This document shows, one piece after another, positions 26,431 through 36,419 of a DNA stretch of 64,000 nt. Position 1 is the first letter of the stretch; each line of letters opens with the position of its first letter. Source of the DNA: Aurantibacter_A sp965215845 (GTDB lineage: Bacteria; Bacteroidota; Bacteroidia; Flavobacteriales; Flavobacteriaceae); NCBI GenBank assembly GCA_965215845.1, contig CBDCEL010000004.1, forward strand, positions 372,001 through 436,000, read 5' to 3'. A program made the translations under genes and the position numbers. A model generated the notes under the pieces. It was not told the origin of the DNA. It saw only the letters and a list, made by a program, of their open reading frames with translations, and ran no database searches.

Positions 26431-26478
26431 ATTCATCAACTTGTTCGCCGCTGGCGGATCAAAAAAAGAACAATCATG
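26431..26478 (+). repeat. P1-P2 spacer with hairpin leader module
   Basis: The spacer reads TTCATCAAC, then a CGCC-GCT-GGCG hairpin (26446-26456), then GGATCAAAA and AATC before the ATG. The same order and core (CGCTGGCG, then ATCAAAA and AATC-ATG) occur before P10 at 47355-47404. Confidence 0.45.
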
Positions 26479-28908
26479 TTTAAAAACTATTTGAAAATAG
26501 CTTGGCGAAACCTCCTTAAAAACAAGGCCTATTCCATAATCAACATTGGTGGATTGGCCATTGGCATTACGGCCTGTCTATTGATTTTGCAATATGTAGC
26601 GTTTGAAACAAGCTATGAAAATTTCCACACGGACAAGGACCGAATTTATCGCGTAAAACAAAATCGTTACAATGATGGGGTCTTGACAACCGAATGGGCC
26701 GCAGGAGCGTTCGCCGTAGGAACCCAATTTGGCGAGGCCATTCCTGAAATTGAAGATTATGTGAAATTGATAGATGCGGGTCAGGTAATTGTTGATACGG
26801 GAGACGAAACATTAAAAATTGAAAAAGTATTCTATGCGAGCGAATCTTTTTTTGAGATGTTTTCGTATCCGTTGATCGCCGGTGATAAAACCGCTGCCCT
26901 CAATGAAAACAGAACGGCAACATTGTCGGAAACCTCGGCCTTGAAAATATTTGGGACGACAGATATTATTGGAAAAACCCTTGAGCTTAATGGTAATAGC
27001 GCCTATAGAATAACCGGGGTTTTCGAGGACATGCCTATGAACACCCAGCTTAAACCTAATATTTTACTGTCTTACACAACTTTTCGGGAAAGGATTCTTG
27101 CCGAGAACGACCAAGACCCTGAAGCTGACTCCAATACATGGTGGATGTCTGATGGTTGTCTGACCTACATGAAGCTAAAAGCGGGAGTTGATCCTTCTAC
27201 GGTTGAAGCCAAGTTTTTGCCGATACTGGAGGAGCAGGCCGGTGAGGATCACAAAAACTACAATTCGAGCGCCGTGTATTTGTTGCAGCCACTCACCGAA
27301 ATTCACCTCTATTCGAACTATATGATGGAACCCGGCCCTACCGGTGATGGCAAGACGGTATACCTGCTGCTTGGGATCGCTTTTTTCATTGTGGTAATTG
27401 CCTGGGTTAACTATATCAATCTTGCCACCGCCAGGGCCATTAACCGAGCCAAAGAGGTTGGCATAAGAAAAACTTTGGGTTCCCAGAGAAAGCAGTTGAT
27501 ATTCCAATTTTTCACTGAGTCATTTATCTTCAATGGCCTGGCACTATGTATTGCCCTTGGCCTAACGGCCATCTCCATTCCATTTTTCAATGATATTTCC
27601 GGGCAGGCACTTTCAATCAACTTTCTTCTTGATGGTGGTTTTTGGGCGGGTTTGATTTCATTGTTCGTCATTGGAGTTTTACTCTCTGGGGCGTACCCCG
27701 CATTTGTATTGTCGAGGTTCCGTCCTGTTGAAGTTTTAAAAAGTAAGATGGTCAGTACAAAAGAAGGTGCTTTGTTGCGTAAGGGCCTGGTCGTATTTCA
27801 ATTTGCGGCCTCTCTATTTTTACTGATAGGCACTTTAACCGTGTATCAGCAAATACAGTTCATGCGAAAACAATCTTTGGGGCTTGATATCGATAAAACC
27901 CTCGTGGTGGTTCCCCCGATTGTTACAGACTCGACCTACATGGGTCAAATGAAATCGTTCAAGGAAAATCTGTTGAAGTATCCTGCAATCAAGAGTGTGG
28001 CAGCCGCCTCTACCATTCCTGGTCAGCCCGTAGGATGGAACGCCGGAGGAATCAAATTGGTAACCCAAGAAGAAACCGAAGGAAAACAGTATCGAATTAT
28101 TGGTGTAGACTATGACTACGTAGATCAATTTGGGTTAAAAATGATTGCCGGCCGGGCATTTTCGGAAGAATTCGGAACCGACCCTGAAGCAGTGATTTTT
28201 AATCGGGCCGGTATAACCCAACTTGGTTTTAAAAACCCCGAGGAAGCATTGGGCAAACGAATCGATTTTTGGGGAAATCAATACTCGATAATCGGTGTTT
28301 CAGAAAACTTCAATCAAGAATCACTGAGGCTTCCTTATGAACCCTTGGTCATAAGGTTAATTCCGGATGTTCGTGGCTACTTTAGCATAAAGCAAAGTTC
28401 ACAGGATGTTGCACAAACAGTAGCGTTGGTCGAGCAGGAGTGGAACAAGTTCTTCCCTGGAAATACCTATGAGTACTTCTTTCTAGACGATCATTTCAAT
28501 GAACAATATAATGCCGACCGAAGATTCGGAAAGGTCTTCGGACTGTTTACGGGATTGGCAATTTTAGTGGCTTGTCTGGGACTGTTCGGCCTGGCTTCTT
28601 TTACAACCTTGCAGCGTACCAAGGAAATTGGTATCCGAAAGGTTTTAGGTGCTTCTGTACTTGGAATTTTAAAACTGTTATATAAAGAATTTGCCCTTCT
28701 CTTGGTATTGGCCTTTCTTATTGCAATTCCAATAGCATGGTTTGCTTCCAGTAATTGGCTTGAAGGATATGCCTTTAGAATTAATATGCATTGGTCTTAC
28801 TTCTTGTTGCCCTTTGCCGTAATCGTTCTAATAGCCTTCGTTACCGTCAGTTTTCAAACGATCAAGGCATCATTGACAAACCCCGTAAACAGTTTGCGTA
28901 CAGAATGA
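26476..28908 (+). CDS. FtsX/MacB-type ABC permease P2
   Basis: This is an 810-residue permease of the P1 layout, 45 bases after P1. Coupling motifs are AKEVGIRKTLGSQRK and KEIGIRKVLGASV. Start MFKNYLKIAWRNLLKNKAYS and end NPVNSLRTE follow the array pattern. The first extracytoplasmic domain differs clearly from P1 (RYNDGVLTTEWAAGAFAVG) while the membrane parts remain alike, so it probably binds a different ligand or partner. By eye it is nearest to P8 in the membrane segments. Confidence 0.9.
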   Translation: MFKNYLKIAWRNLLKNKAYSIINIGGLAIGITACLLILQYVAFETSYENFHTDKDRIYRVKQNRYNDGVLTTEWAAGAFAVGTQFGEAIPEIEDYVKLIDAGQVIVDTGDETLKIEKVFYASESFFEMFSYPLIAGDKTAALNENRTATLSETSALKIFGTTDIIGKTLELNGNSAYRITGVFEDMPMNTQLKPNILLSYTTFRERILAENDQDPEADSNTWWMSDGCLTYMKLKAGVDPSTVEAKFLPILEEQAGEDHKNYNSSAVYLLQPLTEIHLYSNYMMEPGPTGDGKTVYLLLGIAFFIVVIAWVNYINLATARAINRAKEVGIRKTLGSQRKQLIFQFFTESFIFNGLALCIALGLTAISIPFFNDISGQALSINFLLDGGFWAGLISLFVIGVLLSGAYPAFVLSRFRPVEVLKSKMVSTKEGALLRKGLVVFQFAASLFLLIGTLTVYQQIQFMRKQSLGLDIDKTLVVVPPIVTDSTYMGQMKSFKENLLKYPAIKSVAAASTIPGQPVGWNAGGIKLVTQEETEGKQYRIIGVDYDYVDQFGLKMIAGRAFSEEFGTDPEAVIFNRAGITQLGFKNPEEALGKRIDFWGNQYSIIGVSENFNQESLRLPYEPLVIRLIPDVRGYFSIKQSSQDVAQTVALVEQEWNKFFPGNTYEYFFLDDHFNEQYNADRRFGKVFGLFTGLAILVACLGLFGLASFTTLQRTKEIGIRKVLGASVLGILKLLYKEFALLLVLAFLIAIPIAWFASSNWLEGYAFRINMHWSYFLLPFAVIVLIAFVTVSFQTIKASLTNPVNSLRTE

Positions 28909-28940
28909 AATAAAATCATCATCAACCTGTGCTTAGCGTT

Positions 28941-28970
28941 CACACTGTGCATGTCGAAGTGCGGTCGAAG
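28941..28970. repeat. Dispersed intergenic hairpin element, P2-P3 spacer
   Basis: CACACTGTGCATGTCGAAGT followed by GCGGTCGAAG looks like a diverged copy of the CACCCTGAGC...GTCGAAGGGTG type hairpin that also occurs before P11 (49911-49936). Such palindromes are dispersed in many flavobacterial genomes. Confidence 0.4.
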
Positions 28971-28987
28971 CATAAAAAACGAGAATC

Positions 28988-31408
28988 ATGTTCAAAAACT
29001 ATCTAAAAATAGCTTGGCGGAATCTGACAAAGAACAAACAACAAACCCTTATAAACTTGTTCGGGCTTACCATTGGTACGGTAAGCTGTCTTGTTATATT
29101 ACTTTACGTCTTTGACCAAACAGGTTATGACCAACATCACGACAGGGCCGAATCGATTTACAGGTTACGTACTGAAATAGATGGTGCAAGTCTAGGTACC
29201 GATGACATAAATACCGCAGGTTCTTCACCTCCGATTGCATTTGCCATGAAAGAGGATTTTCCTGAAATCGAGGAGGCGTGCCGAGTAGTTTTGGTCGACC
29301 TATTCAATGTAGACATCATTAGGGCGGCAGGTGAAGAAAGTGGGTTCTATGAATCGAAAGCCTATTTGGCCGATTCAACACTCTTTAAGGTTTTCGATTA
29401 TCGATTATTGGAGGGAAATACCAAGGCCCTGAACGAACCAAGCACCTTGATCCTCTCGACCTCCCTGTCAAAAAAACTGTTCGGCGACCAAAAGGCCTTG
29501 GATCAAACAGTGGAGATTTCAGGCTACGACGGAGATCCCCTAAAACTGACCGTAAAAGGGGTTTTTGATGAGAACTACGGCAAATCACACTTAAAGCCAA
29601 ATTACATTATAAGCATGAACACGCCAGGTCTTGGCGAATGGGTCAAGGGCAATGAGAATTATGCGCAAAACAATTTCGCCTACACCTATGTCAAGCTAAA
29701 ATCGGGTGCAAGTGCAAAAGGATTGGAAGGGAAACTTCCCGGTTTTCTTCAACGGAGGGGTGGATCTAATCTCGCCGCCCTAAACATGAAAAAGAAACTA
29801 TTTCTTCAAAAAGTTACCGACATTCATTTGTTTTCAAAAGGTGTGGCCAGTCAAATCGATAGGGTTTCCGATATTCAATATCTCTATCTGCTCTTGACCT
29901 TGGCCTTATTTATCCAATTGGTGGCCTGCATCAATTTCATTAATCTGAGCACGGCAAGGGCAAATAAAAGAGCAAAGGAAATCGGTGTGCGAAAAGTGGT
30001 CGGGGCGAACAAAAAGTCATTGATCTTCCAGTTTTTGGGCGAATCGTTGCTACTTTCATTTTTTTCGATTTTGGTAAGCATTCCCATCGTATTGATACTG
30101 CTTCCCTTCATAAACGAATTGGCCCAGAGCAATCTTGGTTATGCAGACCTGCTTCGCTTTGAAATCGTTTACTCCTTATTGGGCATCGGCCTTTTGACCG
30201 GTTTTGTAGCCGGTATTTATCCTGCCCTCATATTGTCGTCGATCAAGCCCATGCTCGCGATAAAAAATGTCGTAAATCTCAACTCGGGCAATAGCGGATT
30301 GAGAAAGGGATTGGTGGTATTTCAATTCGTAATCTCCATAATACTGATAAGCACGGTAATCATAGTGGTTCAACAGTTCAATTATACCCAGCAAAAAAAT
30401 CTAGGTTATGAAAAAAACAATCTGATCGGCGTACAATTGAATACGCGCAATGCCAGGGACAAATATGAAGGATTGAAATCTGAATTTTTAAAGATTCCGG
30501 GGGTCAAGGAGATTTCAGGAAGCAGGATTTCGCCCTCCGAAGACGTGATCAACAGTGCCGGTTTCTACCTACCGGGCAAGAATCCCGAAAACAGAACCCA
30601 AGCACAATTGAATTTTGTCGGGAAAAATTATTTGAAGACCATGGGTATTCCTCTATCCAAGGGTAGAAATTTTAGGGAGACCGATAGTACCCAGATCATT
30701 GTGAACGAAGCGACACTAAGAGTTTTTGGAATCGACAAGGAAGATGCATTGACCTCTCGGCTTCTTACAGGTCCGGAAGGTATATATGAGATTATTGGGG
30801 TGGTCGGTGATTTTCACTTTTCATCTTTGAAGGATGCCATTCAACCCTTGGTTCTCTTTAGGGATGGAGACCCCCATAGATTGCTGTTGCGGTTTGAAAC
30901 TTCGAACTATTCAGAATTATTGGCGAATTTGGAAAACGTATGGAAAGCGAATGTAAAAGACTCGCCTTTTGTTCCCGCATTCATTGATAAGGAGGTCGAA
31001 AAACTTTATGCCGAAGAAAAACGAATCGGCCAAATTGCAGGTCTGTTCACCATCTTGGCTATCATTATCAGTTGTTTGGGACTATTTGGCCTCGTCTCTT
31101 ATGTGGCGGAACAAAAGAAGAAAGAAATAGGCATTCGCAAAGTATTGGGCGCCAGCATTAATTCGGTTGTCAAACTATTGACAAGGGATTTTGTGAAGTT
31201 GGTGGGAATCGCATTCTTGATTGCCTCCCCCATTGCCTATTACTTCATGCAGCGTTGGTTGGAAGACTTTACCTATCGTATAGAAATCCAGTGGTGGGTC
31301 TTTGTATTGGCAGGAAGCCTTGCATTGTTGATTACATTCTTGACCGTGGGTTTCCAATCAATAAAATCGGCCATGGCAAATCCGGTAAAAAGCCTGCGCA
31401 CGGAATGA
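28988..31408 (+). CDS. FtsX/MacB-type ABC permease P3
   Basis: This 806-residue permease lies 79 bases after P2. Coupling motifs are AKEIGVRKVVGANKK and KEIGIRKVLGASI. The N-terminus MFKNYLKIAWRNLTKNKQQT and C-terminus NPVKSLRTE are conserved. The first extracytoplasmic domain is distinctive (DGASLGTDDINTAGSSPPIA; LQRRGGSNLAALNMKKKLFL) and without a close relative in the array. TM7-8 are typical: LVGIAFLIASPIAYYFMQRW. Confidence 0.9.
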   Translation: MFKNYLKIAWRNLTKNKQQTLINLFGLTIGTVSCLVILLYVFDQTGYDQHHDRAESIYRLRTEIDGASLGTDDINTAGSSPPIAFAMKEDFPEIEEACRVVLVDLFNVDIIRAAGEESGFYESKAYLADSTLFKVFDYRLLEGNTKALNEPSTLILSTSLSKKLFGDQKALDQTVEISGYDGDPLKLTVKGVFDENYGKSHLKPNYIISMNTPGLGEWVKGNENYAQNNFAYTYVKLKSGASAKGLEGKLPGFLQRRGGSNLAALNMKKKLFLQKVTDIHLFSKGVASQIDRVSDIQYLYLLLTLALFIQLVACINFINLSTARANKRAKEIGVRKVVGANKKSLIFQFLGESLLLSFFSILVSIPIVLILLPFINELAQSNLGYADLLRFEIVYSLLGIGLLTGFVAGIYPALILSSIKPMLAIKNVVNLNSGNSGLRKGLVVFQFVISIILISTVIIVVQQFNYTQQKNLGYEKNNLIGVQLNTRNARDKYEGLKSEFLKIPGVKEISGSRISPSEDVINSAGFYLPGKNPENRTQAQLNFVGKNYLKTMGIPLSKGRNFRETDSTQIIVNEATLRVFGIDKEDALTSRLLTGPEGIYEIIGVVGDFHFSSLKDAIQPLVLFRDGDPHRLLLRFETSNYSELLANLENVWKANVKDSPFVPAFIDKEVEKLYAEEKRIGQIAGLFTILAIIISCLGLFGLVSYVAEQKKKEIGIRKVLGASINSVVKLLTRDFVKLVGIAFLIASPIAYYFMQRWLEDFTYRIEIQWWVFVLAGSLALLITFLTVGFQSIKSAMANPVKSLRTE

Positions 31409-31456
31409 ATTAAAGTCGACAACGTCCGTCAAGGGGCGTATCAAAATAATAGATTT

Positions 31457-33892
31457 ATGTTTAGGAACTATCTTAAAATCGCTTGGAGAAGCCTTAAAAA
31501 GCAACCCTTTTTCACCTTTCTCAACACGTTTGGACTCGCTATCGGTATCACCGGAGGTTTGCTTATCTCATTATATATCTACGATGAGCTGAGTTATGAT
31601 ACCATGTTTACCGATGCCGATCGTATACATCGGGTCAATGCTGACATTAAATTTGGTGGTGAAGATCGCAAATTCGCCGTTACCCCCGCCCCTATGGCCG
31701 AAACAATCGACAGCGATTTCCCAGAAGTTGAATTGACCACGCGATTTCGCACCCGGGGAAGTATGCTCATCCGAAAATCGGATACCGAAATCAATGTAAA
31801 GGAGTTACAATCGACTTTTGTCGATTCCACTTTTTTTCAAATGTTCGATGTGGATCTTTTGGTAGGGGATGAAAAAACCGCCCTTAAATCTCCCAATACC
31901 CTAGTATTGACCAAAACGGCCGCCGAAAAGCATTTTGGCATCCAAAATGCCTTAGGTCAAAACCTTCTATTGAACAATACTGAAACATATACCGTTACGG
32001 GAGTAATTGATGATTTCCCAAAAAATTCTTTTTTACGAGATCATTCGATTTTCATGGCCATGGCAGGTTACGATGATTCCAGGGTGGTGAACTGGGGTAG
32101 CAATAACTATCAGACCTATATCAAGCTAATTCCATCGGCGAACATCGAAGACTTACAGGCTCCTTTGCGCGCTTTTTTAGGTAGGTACGTGATTCCGGGG
32201 GTGCAACAATTTATGCCCGGAATTACCGAGGAGCAGTTTAAGGCCGCGGGCAATCACCTGATCTATAGCACCATTCCATTGACCGATATACATTTAAAAT
32301 CGGATCGCGTGGCAGAAATAAGTGGCAATAACAATATTCAGAGTATTTACATACTTTCTTTTATCGCCATATTTCTAATCGTTCTTGCCTGCGTGAACTT
32401 CATGAATTTGAGCACGGCACATTCCTTAAAAAGAGCTAAAGAGGTAGGGATACGAAAAACATTGGGCTCCAAAAAATTAGAGCTTGTACGTCAATTTTTG
32501 GTTGAATCTGGCCTAGTTTCCTTCGCATCACTTTTGGTGGCGATCGTCTTGGCCATTTTGCTCTTGCCCTATTTCAACGATTTGGCCGACAAGAATATTT
32601 CCATACCATACATGAATCCGGCCTTCTGGTTGATTTTGATTGCTTCCGGCATCATTTTGGCTTTTTTTGCGGGCAGTTATCCGGCGTTTTTCATGTCAAG
32701 GTTTATTCCGGCCAAAGTACTGAAAGGCACGAGTGGCTCAAATTTGGGGGGAGGAAAAATTCGAAATGTATTGGTCATCTTCCAATTTGCCATTTCAGTG
32801 TTTCTGATAATCGGAACATTGGTCGTCTATCAGCAACTACAATATATCCAAAATAAAGACCTTGGTTTTTCCAAGGATCAGGTCTTGATCGTGAACGACG
32901 TCTTTACCGCCGGAAATCAAATGACCGCCTTCAAAGAAGAGGTGAAGAAACTGGGCTTTGTCAAGAATGCTTCCCTAAGCAGCTATTATCCGACCCCCTC
33001 GAACCGATCTGACTCCACCTTTGCACCCGAAGAAGGGGCCACTGATCAAGAGAATGCGCTAAGCATGCAAACATGGGGTGTTGACCATGACTATTTGGAG
33101 ACCATGGATTTCAAAATTATTGCAGGCCGCAATTTTGACAAGGCGTTCAAAAATGATTCGACCAGTATAATTATCAATGAATCTGCCATTTCCACGATCG
33201 GGGTTTCTGCCGAACAAGCTATAGGCATGCGCTATACACCCGATATGGGAGAAGAAAATCCAAAATACTTTACCATCATCGGTGTGGTAAAGAATTTTCA
33301 TTTTTCCCCTTTTAGGGAAGAAATTGAAGCCCTAAGTCTTCATTTGAGTGATAGGGCCGGGTCGATGGCGGTAAAATTAGAGACCGATAATTTTTCCAAT
33401 GCCATTGCGTCAATAGAGGGTGTTTGGAATCAAGTAGCACCAGGCCAACCCTTTGACTATTACTTCATGGAAGATTCGTTTAACGACACCTATAAATCAG
33501 AACAACGCTTAGGTCGCATATTTATCATATTCACGGCACTTTCAATCTTGATTGCCTGCCTTGGGTTATTTGGTCTGGCCGCCTTCAACGCAGAAAAGCG
33601 AACAAAGGAAATTGGTGTGAGAAAGGTATTGGGTGCCAGCGTGGGTCAAATTTCATATCGACTTACGATGGACTTCTTAAAACTGGTGGGCATCGGTATA
33701 CTTATCTCATTGCCCATTGGTTGGTATGCCATGAACAAATGGCTTGAAGACTTTTCATATCGCATCGAAGTTGGGTTATGGGTTTTTGCCTTGGCCGCTT
33801 TTCTGGCCATCATCATTTCGATTATTACGGTAAGCTACCAAAGTATAAAGGCAGCAATTGTCAATCCGGTGGATAGTTTGAGAAGCGAATGA
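31457..33892 (+). CDS. FtsX/MacB-type ABC permease P4 (close paralog of P1)
   Basis: This 811-residue permease is the sister of P1: both start with FRNYLKIAWRSLKKQPFFTF or the near-identical FKNY form, and roughly two thirds of residues agree through both extracytoplasmic domains (for example KELQSTFVDSTFFQMF, TKTAAEKHFGIQNALGQ, FLRDHSIFMAMAGY). Coupling motifs are AKEVGIRKTLGSKK and KEIGVRKVLGASV; the end is NPVDSLRSE. It is not adjacent to P1, since P2 and P3 lie between them, so the duplication was not a simple last-step tandem copy or was followed by rearrangement. Confidence 0.92.
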   Translation: MFRNYLKIAWRSLKKQPFFTFLNTFGLAIGITGGLLISLYIYDELSYDTMFTDADRIHRVNADIKFGGEDRKFAVTPAPMAETIDSDFPEVELTTRFRTRGSMLIRKSDTEINVKELQSTFVDSTFFQMFDVDLLVGDEKTALKSPNTLVLTKTAAEKHFGIQNALGQNLLLNNTETYTVTGVIDDFPKNSFLRDHSIFMAMAGYDDSRVVNWGSNNYQTYIKLIPSANIEDLQAPLRAFLGRYVIPGVQQFMPGITEEQFKAAGNHLIYSTIPLTDIHLKSDRVAEISGNNNIQSIYILSFIAIFLIVLACVNFMNLSTAHSLKRAKEVGIRKTLGSKKLELVRQFLVESGLVSFASLLVAIVLAILLLPYFNDLADKNISIPYMNPAFWLILIASGIILAFFAGSYPAFFMSRFIPAKVLKGTSGSNLGGGKIRNVLVIFQFAISVFLIIGTLVVYQQLQYIQNKDLGFSKDQVLIVNDVFTAGNQMTAFKEEVKKLGFVKNASLSSYYPTPSNRSDSTFAPEEGATDQENALSMQTWGVDHDYLETMDFKIIAGRNFDKAFKNDSTSIIINESAISTIGVSAEQAIGMRYTPDMGEENPKYFTIIGVVKNFHFSPFREEIEALSLHLSDRAGSMAVKLETDNFSNAIASIEGVWNQVAPGQPFDYYFMEDSFNDTYKSEQRLGRIFIIFTALSILIACLGLFGLAAFNAEKRTKEIGVRKVLGASVGQISYRLTMDFLKLVGIGILISLPIGWYAMNKWLEDFSYRIEVGLWVFALAAFLAIIISIITVSYQSIKAAIVNPVDSLRSE

Positions 33893-33913
33893 ATTAATGC
33901 TAAATCGAATGTC

Positions 33914-36394
33914 ATGCTTAAAAACCATTTAAAAATCGCCCTTCGCTTTTTCCTAAAGAATAAGCTTTTTACGGGCATCAACGTCCTAGGGTTATCCATT
34001 GGCATTACGGCATTTATTCTCATCACACAATATGTGGATTTTGAATCCAATTATGATCGACATCAAAATCGTGTGGAAGACCTTTATCGTGTGACTTTAA
34101 CGTCCAATTTGGGAGAAAAAGGATTTGTGACCTTGGCAACGAACCACCCTGCGGTCGGCTTTGCCATGAAGCAAGACATTCCGGAAGTTGAAAGTTATGC
34201 ACGTTTGGTCGACAAGTCGGTCATGTGGGGAAGTTTTGTACTTTCCCATACCGATGCGCAAAATAATTTGATCAAATCAAATGTAGTCGATGACAAAATG
34301 TTCATTGCAGACAGTACTACCTTGGATCTGTTTGACGTAGAATTACTACATGGGAATTCGAAAACCGCTTTAAAGGAACCTTCATCCATTGTCTTGTCGG
34401 AAAAGGTGGCGCATCGATTTTTTGGAGAACAAAACCCCTTGGGCAAAAATTTGAGAATGAACAATAATGAAAACTTTCGCGTTACGGGAGTTTTCAAGGA
34501 GCTTCCCGAAAACACACATATAAAGTTCGACATGCTCGCGTCTTTCTCCTATTTGGGCCCTTGGACCAACGAAACTTGGATATGGCCTGATTTTTATAAC
34601 TATGTACGCCTAAAGCCCGGCACAGATCCCGCTGTCGTCGAGGCAAAGTTTCCCCACTTTGTGGAAACATATCTAAGCGACATCATGCAAGAACATGGCT
34701 TTGAAGCGCGATTTGAACTGCAACCCGTTCGCGACATCCATTTGAAATCACATCACATCAATGAAATTTCGCCCAATGCGAATGAGCGGACGTTGAACTT
34801 TCTATGGATCATCGCTCTTTTTATAATAGTAATTGCTTTGATAAACTTCATCAATCTCTCTACGGCCAAATCAACGGAAAGGGCCATGGAAGTTGGGCTG
34901 AAGAAAATGGCCGGGGTAAAGAGGGGCACCTTGGTGTGTCAATTTCTTTTCGAATCGTTGGTCATAAACTTATTGGGAGCCCTTGTTGCTGTTGGTTTTG
35001 TATTTCTACTTATTCGTCCTTTTAACGAATTGGTGGGCCTCGAGATTTTGTCGGCAAACCTATTGTCAGAGCCAAAAATAGGGTCGCAACTAATTATTTT
35101 GGTGCTTTTGGGGGGACTTTTGGCCGGGGCCTATCCCGCTTTTGTGCTTTCCAGATTCAAGCCCATAGAGGTTTTAAAGGGAAAATTTCATCAGTCGGGG
35201 AAAGGAACTTTAATGAGAAAAGTGCTTGTGATTGCCCAATTCTCGGTATCAATCGCCTTGATTGCCGGCACCTATATCGTTTACAACCAGTTCTCATATA
35301 TGCAAAACCAAGACCTTGGATATGACGCTGAACACAATTTGATCGTAAATGCCCCTATGGTTATAGATTCAACCATTTCGAATAAGATGGAAGTATTTAA
35401 AAATGAGCTGCTTAGAAATTCGAAGATCAAGGCTATTACGGTTACCGATGAGGTTCCTGGCAAAAAAATAGGGGAAGATAATATGGCCAGACAAGCTCAT
35501 GAACAAAGGGAGGCCGGCGTGAATTGTCATTTTTTGAGAATCGACAGCGATTTTCTTGATACTTATAAAATTAAACTCTTGGCCGGAAGAAACTTTAGGA
35601 AAGAGGACCGGACATCTTATGGTGCGGATGTGGAAAGAGACAATGGAAGAATGCATCGCGTACTGATCAATAAAACAGCGGTGAAAGCTTTAGGCTTCAA
35701 AAGCCCCGAAGAAACCATAAACAAAAAAATCGTCTTTCCAATGAATGGGCCGGTCGATCGTACGGTAGAGGTTGTTGGTGTTGTGGATAATTATCATCAA
35801 CAATCGTTGCGAACCGATTACCATCCTACCATATTCCTGAACCCTGATTTTTATGATGCTACTTATTTGACGATCAACCTGAATACTTCAGATATTCAAA
35901 ACACCATCGCGCACATTGAGGAAAAATTTCTCGAATTTTTCCCGAAAGATCCCTACGATTACTTCTTTCTTGAAGAACATTTCAACCAACAATACAGGGC
36001 CGACCTAAAGTTTGGACAAATATGTCTGTTGTTCGCTGCTCTGGCAATCTTTATTGCGGTATTGGGACTGTTCGCCCTGGGCTCTTATATGTCCCTAAAA
36101 AAAACCAAGGAACTTTGCGTTCGAAAGGTTTTGGGAGCCAACATCGTGCAAGTTTTGGTATTGATTCCGAAAAACCTGTTGAGTTTGGTTATGATATCCG
36201 GTTTCATAGCCTTGCCCATTACTTATTTTCTTGCAGCGGAATGGCTCTCGGGCTACGCTTTTAGAATTTCCATGAACCCCTTTATGTTCATTGTTCCGAT
36301 GCTTTTGGTAATGGTTATAGCCGCATTGTCGATTTTACCTGAATCCATAAAAGTGGCATTGTTGAACCCCTCAAAGTACTTAAGGGATGAATAA
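33914..36394 (+). CDS. FtsX/MacB-type ABC permease P5
   Basis: This 826-residue permease lies 21 bases after P4 and forms a pair with P6 (start MLKNHLKIALRFFLKNKLFT in both families). Its coupling motifs depart from the consensus: AMEVGLKKMAGVKRG in the first half and KELCVRKVLGANI in the second. The end is NPSKYLRDE rather than NPVKSLRTE. The TWIWPDFYNYVRLKPGTDP segment of the first domain is shared with P6. These changes suggest altered ATPase contact or a role other than transport. Confidence 0.9.
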   Translation: MLKNHLKIALRFFLKNKLFTGINVLGLSIGITAFILITQYVDFESNYDRHQNRVEDLYRVTLTSNLGEKGFVTLATNHPAVGFAMKQDIPEVESYARLVDKSVMWGSFVLSHTDAQNNLIKSNVVDDKMFIADSTTLDLFDVELLHGNSKTALKEPSSIVLSEKVAHRFFGEQNPLGKNLRMNNNENFRVTGVFKELPENTHIKFDMLASFSYLGPWTNETWIWPDFYNYVRLKPGTDPAVVEAKFPHFVETYLSDIMQEHGFEARFELQPVRDIHLKSHHINEISPNANERTLNFLWIIALFIIVIALINFINLSTAKSTERAMEVGLKKMAGVKRGTLVCQFLFESLVINLLGALVAVGFVFLLIRPFNELVGLEILSANLLSEPKIGSQLIILVLLGGLLAGAYPAFVLSRFKPIEVLKGKFHQSGKGTLMRKVLVIAQFSVSIALIAGTYIVYNQFSYMQNQDLGYDAEHNLIVNAPMVIDSTISNKMEVFKNELLRNSKIKAITVTDEVPGKKIGEDNMARQAHEQREAGVNCHFLRIDSDFLDTYKIKLLAGRNFRKEDRTSYGADVERDNGRMHRVLINKTAVKALGFKSPEETINKKIVFPMNGPVDRTVEVVGVVDNYHQQSLRTDYHPTIFLNPDFYDATYLTINLNTSDIQNTIAHIEEKFLEFFPKDPYDYFFLEEHFNQQYRADLKFGQICLLFAALAIFIAVLGLFALGSYMSLKKTKELCVRKVLGANIVQVLVLIPKNLLSLVMISGFIALPITYFLAAEWLSGYAFRISMNPFMFIVPMLLVMVIAALSILPESIKVALLNPSKYLRDE

Positions 36395-36419
36395 TTGGAT
36401 TTATTAGAAAACTAAGATC